DNA of 64,000 nt from Sambucus nigra (GCA_949130495.1 OX422217.1:574960606-575024605), one strand, 5' to 3'; counted from the first letter of the stretch, positions 1-12,330 are shown. A program made the numbers and translations. The notes: generated by a model not told the origin, from the letters alone.

Positions 1-111
1 AAAAAGAACTGATTTTCGTCCATATATTAAAACTAGAAAAGTAGTGGGACATAGCAGTTATATAAAATAACTGCAGGAAAATAATTTAATTTTTTTTCAA
101 AACTGACAGAT

Positions 112-305
112 CTCGTTCGAACGAGGTCGTTCGAACGAGTTATCTAACGATAGTCCAGTGTGAAGTTAGATAAGTCATTAGAAATCTCGTTTGAACGAGT
201 TCGTTCGAATGACATTTCTAACGAGCTTCTAACGAGTTACCAGTGTAGTATGGGCAAAGTCGTTAGATCCAAGTCATTCGAAAGACCTGGAAGGATTTCG
301 AACGA
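112..305. repeat. Cluster of short palindromes around TTCGAA
   Basis: CTCGTTCGAACGAG at 112-125 is a perfect 14-base palindrome. It is followed at once by a near copy (126-139), then by CTCGTTTGAACGAG (186-199) and further degenerate copies containing TTCGAA or CGAACGAG up to about 305. The cluster resembles others in this window that sit in LTRs, so it may be part of an old LTR cut by the window edge. A short open frame across it looks like chance. Confidence 0.7.
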
Positions 306-312
306 GTTTTCC

Positions 313-1739
313 TTTTTCATTAAAAATGAGTTAAAATTCATTGCAAAAATGGTTTTTTATGAAAATTAATATTTATGAAAATTACTCCAACACATAAAAA
401 TGGTTTTGGTCATATACCTTTTAGGAGAATGGAATTGAGATGCAAATTGATGTCGTGTAAACGTGGATGCCCGATTCTCTAAGGTTATATGAAGCTTGAT
501 GAAGAATGACCTAAAAAAGTTTTGTCCAACAGAATGTAGCCAATACTACAAATGACTCAATTGGAAATTTATCCTTACAGAACCCAAATTTGAGCTACGG
601 TGAAAAACTTTGGAGCCTTTGAAGATGATAAGAATATTTACGGGCAAAAGAGTAAAGTCATAAATTCTCCCTAGGAAAACCGATTTGGAACAAAGGAGAA
701 CCCGTTCTCTAGAGCGAATCGGTTCGGGGTCATAGTGAACTGCTTCGATTGACCTATTTTCAGAATTCTAGTTTTATCCTAAGTTTTAGCTCAAGAATTG
801 TATGTATTTTCTAACATTTCCAAATTGACCCGACAAGTTTGTAACATCTAAATTGGGTTAGAATAGATAAGTTTTTCATAGTTTTTGAGAGGATAAGAAG
901 GCTGATAAATAAGAGGAACAACAAGAACTCAATTATTATCCATATTTGCATGAATTTTTAATATAACTATAACTTTCTTCCTTATTCCTTTCAACCTTGA
1001 TTATTTATATGATATTTCTTCCTTACTGATGATTTGTTATTATTTACATTTTGTGTTGCATTAAATCCTTCATTATGTTTTCATGCAACGTAGAATTCAT
1101 ATGCGTAGTTAATTTCTCCATGTCCAGCTAATTTTTTAAAGGGTTGGTGTACATGAAACTGACCAAGGTATTATGGATGCATAAAAAATTGGACAAAATT
1201 AAATAAATAATTACGAGGTTTGATACTTTTTCAGAAACAAAGGTAACCGGAGTGTTTAAGGATACAATATATGTGTCGATAATTCTGTCATTCACGTTAA
1301 ATTTATTTTCGACTAAATATTGTGCGGAGTAAAGTCCTCATATATTTAGTACTTAGATAAATTTAATTTTTTTCGTTTGATTATATGTTTAATTCTTGAA
1401 TTTTTTGTATCCAAGATGATTTTCGACAGTTCGGGTGAGTGTATTCCATACCCATCTTCTCATATAGTTTATTTCTAAAACTAAAAAATTTAGTCTTGCA
1501 TTTATTAGTTAAATTTCATTCATTAGTTATCTTTCATTAGTTCGTAAGAATTTGCATAAAAAATTTCATCACCTTTTCTTATTCCTTTAATGAGTCGATA
1601 GTTAGTTTTTAGACAACTTCCCATAGTTGTCATCATGATCCTCATCCTATTCGGTGAGTTCGGCACCCTACTTACCAGGATATTACTTGAGCGATCGACT
1701 TACACTTGAGTTCTAGGTACACGCACTGCACACACTTTT
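313..1739. other. AT-rich stretch, nothing recognised
   Basis: No coding region, terminal repeat or RNA gene could be recognised on either strand. The style (moderately AT-rich, no long frames) fits eroded LTR sequence, but there is no paired copy in the window to prove it. Confidence 0.5.
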
Positions 1740-2392
1740 TGAGTAGCGTCACTAATCAATGAAAAAATTTGTTAAAAGATAGGTGTATATATAAGTCCCA
1801 AGTGGTTTGAAAGAGTCCTTAAAACATAAGACTCTTTAGGCTAAAACTTAGGCTTACAATAAAATTCCCGTCTCAGGGCATCCGAACAGATTCTTCCATA
1901 TACCTGAATCAGTTCTACGTGGCAAAACTGGTTCGCCCCAGTACCATACGAGTTCGGCCAGGTGTCCTAACTAAGTTGCCTTGTTTTGGACGGATACTTG
2001 ATATAATTCACTTTTGCCCCTGGATTTATTCCTCAACTTCAATTTCTTATAACTCATTCACCGTAACTCGAATTTGGATATCGTTTCTTCAAGTGTTCTC
2101 ATGACTTCGAAATCTTTGACTTTTCAGTTGCCTTCTCCATCAGTCTTGGGCTGAAAAATTACTAGAGTGCTCTTGTCTTTCCTTTCTTTTGTGTCTTTTA
2201 ATATTTTGATTTTCCTCTCGCATTCACTTACACTAATTACCTGTAAAACAAGAGAGAAACACACAAAACACGAAATACTTGCCAAAAAGGTTAGTAGAAT
2301 AAATATGAGAGAAATCTAGTATAAATACATCGCACGAGATCGTAAAATTATAAAAATGAAGGGGATAAAGCTAATATATTTATACCTAATCA
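1740..2392 (-). mobile_element. Athila-like LTR end (partial)
   Basis: On the minus strand the segment starts TGATTAGGTATAAATATATT at 2392. Its last 300 bases (plus sense) match 58080-58380 in order, sharing the word CACGAAATACTTGCCAAA, then TTAGTAGAATAAATA, then GGGGATAAA and the end CCTAATCA. Two copies ending at the same base imply a true terminus. It abuts a copia pol remnant, so it probably inserted there. The other boundary is a guess. Confidence 0.5.
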
Positions 2393-3365
2393 ATCTCTAT
2401 CCCGATCACCAAGGACACCTTGTGCATATATTTAATTTCAAATTTTTCAGAAGGGCGTTCCTTAGTTTCACGTAATAAACCAAGATTGCGTCTGGAAATA
2501 AACAAGTCATTGGCATATATCACTAAAAATAAAACTTACTCCAACTAATCTTCATATATATACATCGGTCAATGGTGTTTTCTTTTAACCCAAAGGAGAT
2601 AATGGTATCATGAAACTTAAGGCACCATTGATGAGAAACTTATTTTAAACTATATATTGACTTGTTTAACATACAGACCATGACTTCCTTTCCTTCTTTT
2701 ATGAAGCCTTGTGGTTGTACCATGTACACTTCTTCTAAACTCACATTCAAAAAAGTTATTTTTACATCCATTTGGTGCAACTCTAAATCATAATGAGCCA
2801 CCAATGCTAATATGATTTTCAGAGAATCCTTATTTGAAACTAGAGAGAAGGTCTCATTATAATCAATGTCTTCTCAATGATTAAAACCTCTAGCAACTAG
2901 TCTAGATTTATGTCGTTTGATATTATCTTTTGAGTCGCGTTTGATCTTTAAGACCCATTTACACTTGATTCATTTTTGTCCTTCTAGAAATTAAAATAAC
3001 TCCCTGGCTTGGTTGTCATAGATTTATTTCCTCAGTGACGGCATCAATCCATTTATTAAAATCATTGTTATTCATGACTTCTTCATAAGAAACTAGGTCA
3101 TTAATTTTCCTAATGTTAAATATGTCTGTTGTAAATACACCATGTGATCATCAGGGATAACCAAGCTCCTTTATCTTTGAGGTCTTCTTAATGGAATTTC
3201 ATGTGGTGTTTCTATAATTGGTTCGTTGATTGGAGCTTCATTATGTAGTTGTTCGGGTGGGTGATCATTCACTTATTGTTCATTGTCGTTGATTGATTCG
3301 TCAATCGGCTAAACTATTACGTTAGGAACAACAGGAAGATTATGAACTCGGGGTATAGGGATTGG
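2393..3365 (-). pseudogene. Ty1/copia reverse transcriptase remnant
   Basis: Read on the minus strand, the stretch gives broken but ordered pieces of a copia polyprotein. First comes the polar linker between integrase and RT (about 3360-3180), then the start of the RT domain with a KWVFK-like segment (about 2950), then a segment ending LHQMDVK followed by an FL-type continuation (about 2790-2740), then text near MVQPQGF (about 2710). Stops and frameshifts are frequent and RNase H is not seen. Ty1/copia RT copies RNA to DNA for element transposition; this one cannot work. It is cut on the left by the LTR ending at 2392. Confidence 0.75.
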
Positions 3366-3620
3366 TACCAGTTCTAAAAAAATGACAATTAAGGACACAT
3401 GCATTAGGGATAGCTTTTGAGCTGTCCTTTTAAAAACGTATAAGGGACATCAAAATTGGATGTCCTTTATAATAACTCTAAAAGGACAACAATTTTTTTC
3501 CGTCATTTATACCATAAGATACATAGTTTTAGGGACACACACTTTAAAATGTGTTATCCTTTATAATAACTCTGAAAGGATAGCAAAATTCCATCCCTTA
3601 AGATATGTATAATTTTTTAA
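3366..3620. repeat. CACTA-like subterminal hairpin repeats
   Basis: Repeated inverted words built on GGACA/TGTCC follow one another: AAGGACACATGC, TAAGGGACATC...GGATGTCCTTTATAATAACTC and AGGGACACACA...TGTTATCCTTTATAATAACTC. The arrangement of short GGGACA hairpins behind a CAGTTCTAAAAAAATG start is typical of the ends of CACTA (En/Spm) transposons, whose terminus normally reads CACTA. No intact CACTA end is visible here, so this is inference. Confidence 0.45.
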
Positions 3621-4248
3621 CGCTGTATTTATAGACAAAACTTTATGTTTTTATTTAAAAATGACATAAGTTGTTTAAACTAAAAACAAATAAAAATATG
3701 TAAAAATTTTTTATTATTATATGTAAAGTTTTTTTGAAGTTTTTATTTATAAACAAATATTTTTCAAGTTGGAAAAAGTTTTCAAAATTTCAAAATTGTT
3801 TTTAATATTAAAAAAATGGTTATTAAAATATTTTCAAAGTTTTATTTATAGAAAAAGCTTCAAGTTTTGTATCTATAAATGACATACAATTTTTTAAAGT
3901 AAAAAAAATAAAAATATGTATAATTTTTGTTATATAAAGCACGTACAGTTATTTTGAAATTTTTATTTATAAAAAATAGTTTTTATATAATAAAAACATT
4001 TAAATAATAGATAAATTTTATTTATGAAAAAATTAACTTTTTATAATGGTTTTAAAATAAGATATTAAATTTATGATACATACTAATTTTTATAATTGTC
4101 ATTATATTTATTTATTATACATCGTCCAGCCAAATTAAAACCCCACTCATTCCCCCTCCCCCCAACCCAAACTCCCGCTCATTTTTTCCATATTGCCACT
4201 TAACATTCTCTATCCACTCACCCGATCTTTTTCCCTCTCGAGTGAAAG
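3621..4248. other. Very AT-rich stretch, nothing recognised
   Basis: Mostly A and T with runs such as TTTTATTTATAAA; no coding signal. It lies between the hairpin repeats and the malate dehydrogenase exons and may be the interior of the same DNA transposon. Confidence 0.5.
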
Positions 4249-4720
4249 GTCGATGTTTTAGGTGTCACAGGTGGGATCGATCAGCCACTTGCTCTGCTAA
4301 TGAAGCTCAACCATCTCGTATCTCACCTATCCCTCTACGAAATTATCGGCACCCCTGGTGTCGCAGCTGACGTCAACCACATGAACACTAGATCTATTGT
4401 ATACGCACAACTTAACCCTTGCCTTTATTCTTCACTTCTGTTTCTCACAAGATTTTGTTTTACACCCCTTTGTTTAATTAACTCAGTTGTTCTTTTACTT
4501 CTTTCCGTAGACTTATGATTTATGTACTTGCTTGTTAATATTATAGGCGGCTCGAAACATGGGTGAAGATTATCTAGGGAAGGCACTTGAGGGATGTGAT
4601 CTTGTCATCATACCTGCTGGTGTACCAACAAAGGCTGGTATGACCCAGGATGTTCTCTTTAATATCAATGTTGGCATTATTAAATCTCAATGCACTGCCA
4701 TTGCCAAGTATTGCCCTCAT
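4249..4720 (+). pseudogene. Malate dehydrogenase fragment (two exons)
   Basis: Exon 1 (4249-4398) encodes the NAD-binding loop and the following helices, with [14 protein letters not shown] and [16 protein letters not shown]...AG intron (4399-4546) follows, then exon 2 (4547-4720) with [30 protein letters not shown] and [10 protein letters not shown], ending at a further donor-like GT. These are hallmarks of plant organellar NAD-malate dehydrogenase, which interconverts malate and oxaloacetate. Transit peptide, active-site and C-terminal exons are missing. The first glycine loop reads GVTGGID where GAAGGIG is usual. Only about 120 of some 340 residues remain, so it is a captured or relic fragment. 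Confidence 0.85.
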
Positions 4721-4956
4721 GTAGGATCCTTCTTTGATCAACCATTGTAATTTTACTAGTTCTAATTAAAGTTTCTTCCAACAATTTGATAGGTTTGAGT
4801 TTCCTTTTTCTTATCAAGCACTAGTTAATATCATAAGAAACCCTTTTTAATGAACTGTATATTTGTTTCAATTAAAATCATAAAATAAACTGTATATTTT
4901 TTTTTGAACTATTTATTTAGTCTAAATTAGTGAGTCCGTTGTAAATCGGGTTGTTC

Positions 4957-7710
4957 TGTGACGCCCCGAACCCAAATTTAGAGTAATTGGCGGACTTAAT
5001 TCTCATCCAAGTCCGAGGGTCAAGGGGGAGGGGGAAATTACTTTTAATTTATTTAAGAAAATGTTTATTAAAAATTGTCATATTAAAGAAAAACCATTAA
5101 TTATCCAATTATTCAACAATAATTTCAGTCCATTAATTCAAATTATTCTCATTTAATTATTTTGTAAAAGAGTCTAGCTAAAATATCATTAAACCACAAT
5201 TAATAGAAAATGCCATGTATTATTACAAACCAAAGTTTCAAGTTCAAGTCCAAATTTAAATATTACAACTGAGACATAATTAAATATCGAATATTGCCGC
5301 TACGAGATAGCGGTAATCAGAGCTCTAACAACGACCGGAACTCTCGGGAACCTTATCGATACAAGCCTTTACGTCCTTAACTGAAGTACCTATGGGTTTT
5401 GAAAAGTAGGTATGAGCGGAATGCCTAGTAGGGTGGGAGATACTAAGTAATAATTTTTGTACTACAATACTATACATATACAATATCTTTTAATATTTCA
5501 AGAAAACAATTTATTTAATTTATGCAAATGAATGCAACTATATGCAATGCTCCCGGGCTAGGTGCCCAAACTCACACTTAAGCCATTTCATGTCTCGTAC
5601 CAGAGACTTATTTAATTAAACATTGGTCCTTAACAATTCATTGACTTAAGTGTCTTTAACTTAAGAATATTCTCATTCTTAATTATTCATCGCAAGATTT
5701 ATCAATCTTTGCCTTAGAGTCTAACCATCATCAATACTGTACTTCACGGGCTCAACACCATCGGTCTCCAGTTGCCATATGCTCTTATGTACAGGCTTTG
5801 GGGTCTTTCACCACTAGGAACGTCATGCCCTACTTAATTCTTGCCATCATCCAAGTATCCTTTCTTATATTTTCCACGTATTTCACAATTATCACATTTC
5901 ATATATTTCATTATTCTCATCATTTTCCAAGTTCTTTATTCTTTTCACTTTCACTTGTGTCACACTTTATTATTTATCACTTTCTTAATTTCTTCAATTA
6001 GACTCGGCCGAGGAGGCCATAAATGCAACACCGTTTTTAAATATTATTTTCGCGGAACTCATTATTTTCTCTTAGCAAAAATATATCATTAATTTCTTTT
6101 TACCAAACTCACTTTATACATTTAATTGCAAAATAAATTCTAGACAACATACTATTCACTGTATTTACGACAATGCCACTACTATTTGTTTTACACAAAT
6201 ATTATCCTTTTAAATGGGTTTAATCATACTAATTTCACCAAAAATCATTTTATAACTTCTAAAAATATATTTATGATATTTCCAACATAATTTTAGCAAT
6301 AAATTTCAAGTTTCATAAAAAGAGTTTATTTTCATTTTAAATAGCTAGAAAACCCATATTTAAGCCTTTAATCTTTATTTATGAAATTAATAAAATAGGG
6401 CTGCATTTTTCATATTTCTAAAAACATGTTAAAACAGTATACTCCCTTTTTAAGCATATTAATTAGTGAACCCATGAATTACTTCAACATTTTACGCAAG
6501 TTTTCATGGATTTCTACCTAAGAAATCCTTCAAAATGCTACTAACATGCTCATAATTATGAAGTCTTTCACCGTAATCATTTTCTCAATATTTCATGCTA
6601 TAATGATTCATTATAAATATAATAACATCATTTATAGTTTTTTCAATTTCAAGACTACTTTCAAGCATGAAGAATAATTTTTAACAAAGAAAAATAAGTA
6701 AAATACTTCCATTTTCGAGCATGATTTTCATTACTTTAACACACGAATTTAAGCTTTAGAAAAGAGTTGAGAGGAGAACCCTACTTGTATAATATGGAGG
6801 ATGAATATAATCAAGAAAGAAGTCCAAGAATAAGCTCCAAAAATAACTCCAAAGTAAGCTCCAAAACTCCAACTCTATCTCCAAAATATAAACTCCAAGA
6901 CTTTCAATATTAAGTTCCAAGCTTCCAAATGAACTCTTTCTCACTCTCTAACTCTTCTTAGTGTTTGATGTTTTGGTGTGTTTACAATGAGAGAATTGAA
7001 TGCCTATTTATAGTTGTTTGAGAGTCACCATGACCATTAGATCAAAACATGATTGGATGATTGAGATTAATTGCCACCAACCACTACCACCAATCACTCT
7101 CACCAACCACTCCCACCAACCACTCCATTAATTCAACCCACCAACCACACCATTATTGCAACCCACCAACCACTCAATTATTTCTTATTTTATTTTATAT
7201 TTTTACTATTTTCACAACTTAAAATGGCTCTAAAACAAGTCTAAATGACGTTTTTTGGAGATGTCCAATAAGAGAAAGTTGCTCAAAATTAAATTTTAAG
7301 TCAATCGTGAATTTTTTAGAATTTTTTGAGCACTTTTATTTTTTGACGAAAATAATAATATTTTATTCATTTATTCATTTTTTGGCTTTTGACCCCATGG
7401 AACTCTTAAGCCTATTTTTAGCATTCCGTAACTATGGTCAAATTATTTTTAATCCTAATAAAACATTCTATAAAAATCGCGCAAGTTACCGTTTACGCGT
7501 CGGTACTATTCATGTCACAATTCTACAACTTGTGTTACATCTAACCAATGTTTGTTCATACAATTCTAACAGTTTTAGAATAATACGGGGAATACGAATA
7601 AATAATCATATGAACTCATGCCACGTGAAAATAGAGCATAGCGAATTAATATTACCGAATAATTCGATTACCACAGGATGATGAGTAAAATAAAAGGGGC
7701 GGGTATTACA
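4957..7710 (-). repeat. 3' LTR of the minus-strand chromovirus
   Basis: On the minus strand it begins TGTAATACCCGCCCC directly after the polypurine tract and ends GGGGCGTCACA, so both ends carry the TG...CA of LTRs. Length is 2754 bases. It holds a CCACCAACCACT-type tandem stretch at about 7078-7170. No second copy lies in the window, so the left end rests on the TG/CA rule and on the TGTGACGCC start typical of the family. Confidence 0.8.
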
Positions 7711-7725
7711 TTCTCCCCTCCTTAG
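7711..7725 (-). other. Polypurine tract (plus-strand primer)
   Basis: Minus-strand reading CTAAGGAGGGGAGAA lies immediately before the LTR start TGTAATACC. It has the position and composition of the tract that primes plus-strand DNA synthesis in LTR retrotransposons. Confidence 0.8.
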
Positions 7726-7737
7726 GAGATTTCGTCC

Positions 7738-9140
7738 CTGTAATCAAAACCAAATCATTCGAAAGGGTGAGGATGTTCTACTCGCATTTCGGCTTCTTGT
7801 TCTCAAGTTTCTCCTTCGACACCGTGGGATTCCCAAAGGACTTTCACCAACGGGATGACCTTGTTACGTAGAACCCTGTCCTCACGATTCAAGATGGATA
7901 TAGGTCGTGTCAAGAAAGTGATATCTTCTTCCAGCTCGATGTTATTCTAGTTGATGACATGTCGTGGATCGTGAAGATACTTCTTCAACATCGAAACATG
8001 GAATACATTATGAACGCAAGCTAACTGCGGAGGTAATGCTAAACGATAGGAGACGTTCCCAATTCGTTCCAAAATATCAAAAGGACCAATAAAATGTGGA
8101 GCAAGTTTACCCTTCTGCCCAAATATTTGGCTTCCGGTCTGTGCCCGAACTTTCAATAACACATGGTCACCTACAGAAAACTCTAAAGGTATGCGTCGAT
8201 TATCTACATAATTCTTTTGTCGATCCTGAGCCGTGACAAGTCTTTGTCGGATCAACTAAACCTTGTTTATCATCTCCTTGATTAAATCACAACTAGTGAG
8301 GTGCTTCTTTCCAACCTCTGCCCAACATACGGGGGAACGACATGGCCTTCCATACAAAGCCTCAAAAGGAGCCATCTCAGGGCTGGCCTGATAACTGTTG
8401 TTGTAAGAGAACTCTACCAGATGCAAATTCCCATCCCAACTCCCTTGGAAATCTAGCGCACAAGCTCTCAACAAGTCTTCTAAAGTCTGAATCGTATGTT
8501 CTGACTGCCCGTCTGTCTCTGGATGATATGCCGTACTCAAATTCAATTCTGTACCCAACTCTTGCTGAATCTTTTTCCAAAATTGAGAAACAAATCTTGG
8601 ATCTCTATCTGAAACAATCGTAATTGGGATTCCATGAAGTCTGATTATTTCTCGAATATACAACCTTGATAACTTGGCTATATTATCCGTAACCTTCATT
8701 GGGAGGAAATGATCCGACTTAGTGAGACGGTCTACAATAACCCAAACTGCATCGTGACCCCGTTCAGATCGAGGTAGAGTAGTGACGAAGTCCATCGTGA
8801 TATGTTCCCATTTCCACTCGGCTATAGGGAGTGGTTGCAGCAACCCTGCTGGTTTCTTGTGCTCAGCTTTTACTTGCTGACAAGTATAGCACCTTGCAAC
8901 AAATTCAGCCACATCTCTCTTCATACCGGACCACCAGAAATCCCTACAAAGGTCCTTATACATCTTTGTTGCCCCGGGGTGTATACTAAACCGTGACTGG
9001 TGGAATTCTGCCAAAACCTCTTCTTGTAGTTCTCTAATGGCCGGAACAATCAACCTGCCCTTATGACATATTCCACCATCCTTGTCCATCGCGAGAGTAT
9101 CAAACTCACCATTGACCCGAATGCGATCCTTGAACTGCAC
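7738..9140 (-). pseudogene. Integrase with chromodomain-like tail (Tekay-type)
   Basis: The minus-strand frame from 9140 to 8256 shows the zinc-binding part (SIHPGATKMYKDL, then CYTCQQVKAEH) and the catalytic core with its acidic residues in MDFVTTLP, IVSDRDPRF and the E of TDGQSEH. After one stop the frame goes on (8255-7947) through the C-terminal domain (FSVGDHVLLKV, GPFDILERIGNVSYRLALP, VFHVSMLKKY). Beyond another stop a chromodomain-like tail follows (LRNKVIPLVKVLWESHG). Integrase inserts the cDNA and the chromodomain steers it to chromatin. The catalytic triad looks intact, but at least two stops break the protein. Confidence 0.85.
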
Positions 9141-9176
9141 AATCTCTTCGTCGAGTGATTGAGCATCGAGGACTTT

Positions 9177-10620
9177 TTAATGAGCAAGTGGCCTGTATAT
9201 TATTCCCCACAAGTAGGCCCTATCGCTCCTCCTTTGAGCATGCAATCCAAAATTTTGAAGTTCACTGTACATCCGTCGTCGATAACACTTCATCGCAACT
9301 AAGGAAGGTTCTGACTTCCTGCTTAGAGCATCTGCCACTACGTTGGCCTTTCCGGGATGATAATCTAAGGTAAAGTCATAATCTTCCAGGAGTTCAATCC
9401 ATCTTCGTTGTCGCAAATTGAGATCTCGCTGAGTGAAGATGTACTTGAGGCTCTTATGATCTGAGAATAATTCAAATTGTTCACCATAGAGATAGTATCT
9501 TAAAATCTTGAGAGCAAACACTATAGCTGCTAACTCTAAGTCATGGGTGGGGTAGTTCCTTTCATGTATCTTGAGTTGTCGGGATGCATAAGAAATTACT
9601 TGACCCAATTGCATTAGCACTGCGCCAAGTCCTGATCTAGAAGCATCGCAATACACTGTATAGCCTTTCCATCGCTCGGGAAGAATGAGAACTGGTGCCG
9701 ATGTGAGTCTAACTTTCAACTCTTGAAAGGCAGCTTCACATTCACATGACCACTCGAAGCCAACATCCTTTTGTGTCAGCTGAGTAAGAGGCAAGGCAAT
9801 CTTGGAGAAGTCCTGAACGAATCTTCGATAATAATCGGCTAATCCGAGGAAACTTCTCACCTTAGTAACTGACTTAGGCCTATCCCAACCAAGAACTGCT
9901 TCAACCTTGGATGGGTTGACCAAAATTCCTGCTCTAGATACCACGTGGCCGAGGAATCTAACTTCATCCATCCAAAACTCGCACTTGCTAAATTTTGCAA
10001 ATAACTGATTCTCTCTAAGCACCCGAAGAGTAGTGCGAAGATGCCGTCGTCAACAAAGACCACTATAAACCGATCTAAGTATGGATGGTAGATGCGGTTC
10101 ATAAGGTCCATGAAAGCTGCTGGGGCATTAGTTAGGCCAAAAGGCATAACTAAAAACTCGTAATGACCATATCGAGTGCGAAAAGCTGTTTTGGGAATAT
10201 CTTCTTCCTTGACTCGTAACTGATGGTAACCAGATCGAAGGTCGATCTCAGAAAATCTGCTTGCTCCTCGGAGTTGGTCAAATAAGTCATCAATCCGTGG
10301 CATAGGATACTTATTCTTTATAGTTACCTTATTCAGTTGTCTGTAATCGATGCAAAGTCAGAGATAATTATCTTTCTTTTTAGCAAATAATACTGGTGCT
10401 CCCCACGGAGACACACTTGGCCGTATAAACCCTTTGCTCAATAATTCTTCTGGCTGGTTCTTCAATTCCCGCAACTCTGTCGGAGCCATTCTATGAGGAG
10501 GAATAGAAATGGGTGAAACTCCGTGATGAACATCAATGGCGAAATCAATCTCTCGACACAGACGTAAACTAGAGAGGTCTTCAGGAAAAACATCGAGAAA
10601 TTCTCGAACAACTAAAAGGT
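9177..10620 (-). pseudogene. Ty3/gypsy reverse transcriptase-RNase H
   Basis: RT motifs run from EIDFAIDVHHG (about 10550) through [19 protein letters not shown] and [18 protein letters not shown] to the catalytic FVDD near 10055. Directly after FVDD about 40 bases are missing and the frame shifts, resuming with [15 protein letters not shown]. The connection ([15 protein letters not shown]) and RNase H follow, with [35 protein letters not shown] and [18 protein letters not shown]/RNase H makes the element's cDNA. An extra stop lies near 10318, ahead of the RT core. The deletion next to the catalytic aspartates should abolish function. Confidence 0.85.
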
Positions 10621-11090
10621 CTGATAACATGTGACTGGGCTCTTCTTGAGCGATAATAGTACTCAACCAACTAATGAAATGTCGTCGCTCTTGAACCGTA
10701 GAGAACTTACATGGATAGTCGATATTTTGTTCGTTATTGAAACGATAGTGAGATCCCTCTGGAAGTAATACTGAGACACTATGTCGGTGGCACTCAATAA
10801 TGGCGCCGAAACATGACAACCAATCCATACCGAGTATCACCTCAAATCCATCCATATCCATCAGTATTAAATCATATTCCAGAATAAAATCTCCCACAAC
10901 AACTACACAACTTCTACAAATCTTATTCAGAATAACACCACTACACCTATGGGTAATCCTACGAAGATCGGGGGACTAAAATTTTCTACTTCAAGACCCA
11001 AACAGAATGCTAAAGAGCTCGATATAAAGGAATGGGATGCACCAGAATCGAATAATGCTTTAACCCATGTACTGAACAATAAAATAATAC
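10621..11090 (-). pseudogene. Retroviral-type aspartic protease
   Basis: The minus strand near 11060-11030 reads KALFDSGASHSFIS, the DSGA active-site loop of gypsy proteases. After frame breaks the C-terminal part DGFEVILGMDWL appears at about 10850-10815, with the linker into RT behind it. The protease cuts the Gag-Pol polyprotein. The two parts lie in different frames, so it is broken. Confidence 0.75.
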
Positions 11091-11271
11091 CTTCCATGAC
11101 TGAAGGATTCTAGGGAGGTAGTGGGTGCTGGGTAAGAGCATAAGCATGACCTGGATTGAATCTACTAGCCTGGCTACTATGTATCTGAGTTTGTCCACGA
11201 TTTCCCTGATTTTCTTGAGGCATATCGGAACTATGCATAGGTCGTTGTCGAGGTCTTGAGATGGGTTGTTG

Positions 11272-11640
11272 TTACTGCTGTGAAGGGTGAGTTTGATTGG
11301 GATTTCTTCCAGACATGATATTGCCATTTTGATAGTTTCCCTGATGTCCCTTGTTCTCTCGATGAGGACACTCTCGCATCATATGATCCGTGGACCCACA
11401 AATAAAGCAATCCCTAGGGGATGTTAGGCTATGGTTGTTACTTCTCTCTCCTGTTCCTGTTTTGATGTTGGCAACGAAACCCCTATTTTCGTATCTGAAT
11501 TTCTTCCCATTAGTAGAAGATCCACCATTCAGCTTTGGTTGGGTCCCGCCAGGAGTTTTTTTCTTATCCCTAATGACTCGGGAGTCTTCAGCCTTAGAGG
11601 AGAGGGACATCATATCGATTTAGTCATTTTAGGTGCGGTG
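11272..11640 (-). pseudogene. Gag C-terminal part with zinc knuckle
   Basis: The minus frame contains CFICGSTDHMMREC, a complete CX2CX4HX4C zinc knuckle (about residue 70 of the frame), followed by a polar Asn/Gln-rich tail. This is the RNA-binding nucleocapsid part of gypsy Gag. The Gag core expected upstream is absent: at about 11625-11645 the sequence changes into the gag of the plus-strand element. Confidence 0.8.
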
Positions 11641-11644
11641 TGAC

Positions 11645-12330
11645 CGTAAATATTTCTCAACCGTCGTGAAGACTGAGATGAGGCGGAGGTTACTAAATCT
11701 TAAGAAGGAGAGTATGACCGTTAATGAGTATGAGGAGGAGTTCACGACACTTCTCACTAGATTTTAATGTTTTTGGATGGATTGGCCAAAAAGATTCGTC
11801 AGCACCTTATAGGTAATCTATCGTTAGGTACTTACACCGACGTACTCAACGCTACTCTGTTGCACTGCCAGCATCACCGCTTCCATTAGCAGGGGAGCAA
11901 ATGAGCAGGGGAGTCCAGCCTGCGGGGCCAGACTGGAGGTAGTGGTGCCAGTGGAGTACCATCAGCTTAGGGGCAGACCTGTCACAGTTAGCAGAGTTCC
12001 CATCAGGGAGACCCTGCCAAGTGATTCCAATCCGGAGATTCTAAGCAGGAATTTAGGGGATTAAGATAGGACCAGCAGGGCCAACATCATCAACAGCAGG
12101 GTCAGCAGCAAAGCCATCAGGGCTAGTGACGGAGTGAAAACGGCTAGCAGGGGCAGAGGGGAGGGAACTTCAGGGGCAAGTGTTTTGGATATGGCAAGAA
12201 TGGCCATAGGTGCTAGGATTGCCCAGAGGGAGATAGGGCCTCACAGTAGCAGGGTGCTCGTCATGAGCCGTAGAGGCCACTCTTTCCAACCGCCCTCCCA
12301 GCGCCAGCCCTACCAGCCATCCTAGCATCC
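11645..12330 (+). pseudogene. Gag remnant (core and broken zinc knuckle)
   Basis: Residues of the retrotransposon Gag core are readable (MTVNEYEEEFTTLLTRF, ending in a stop near 11767). After a Gln- and Gly-rich stretch comes a zinc knuckle at about 12177-12220 that reads CFGYGKNGHRC, a stop, then DC. The second cysteine is replaced by tyrosine and the knuckle is interrupted. Gag packages element RNA; this copy cannot make a full protein. Confidence 0.75.

Larger units (their letters stand above)
4957..11640 (-). mobile_element. Tekay/Del-type chromovirus, 5'-truncated
   Basis: A Ty3/gypsy element read on the minus strand. In transcription order it has partial gag (zinc knuckle), protease, RT, RNase H, integrase, chromodomain-like tail, polypurine tract and a 2.75-kb 3' LTR. 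The 5' LTR, primer site and first half of gag are absent; at about 11640 the sequence passes directly into a second, oppositely oriented gypsy gag. Long LTRs and the chromodomain place it in the Tekay/Del lineage. Several frameshifts and stops make it inactive. Confidence 0.85.

Noticed and set aside
112..305. Repeated palindromes considered as a CRISPR array
   Set aside because: Repeats are short, degenerate and unevenly spaced, there are no cas genes, and the DNA is plant nuclear.
4952..7715. Search for target duplication of the minus-strand chromovirus
   Set aside because: Its 5' LTR is gone, so no partner flank exists to compare.
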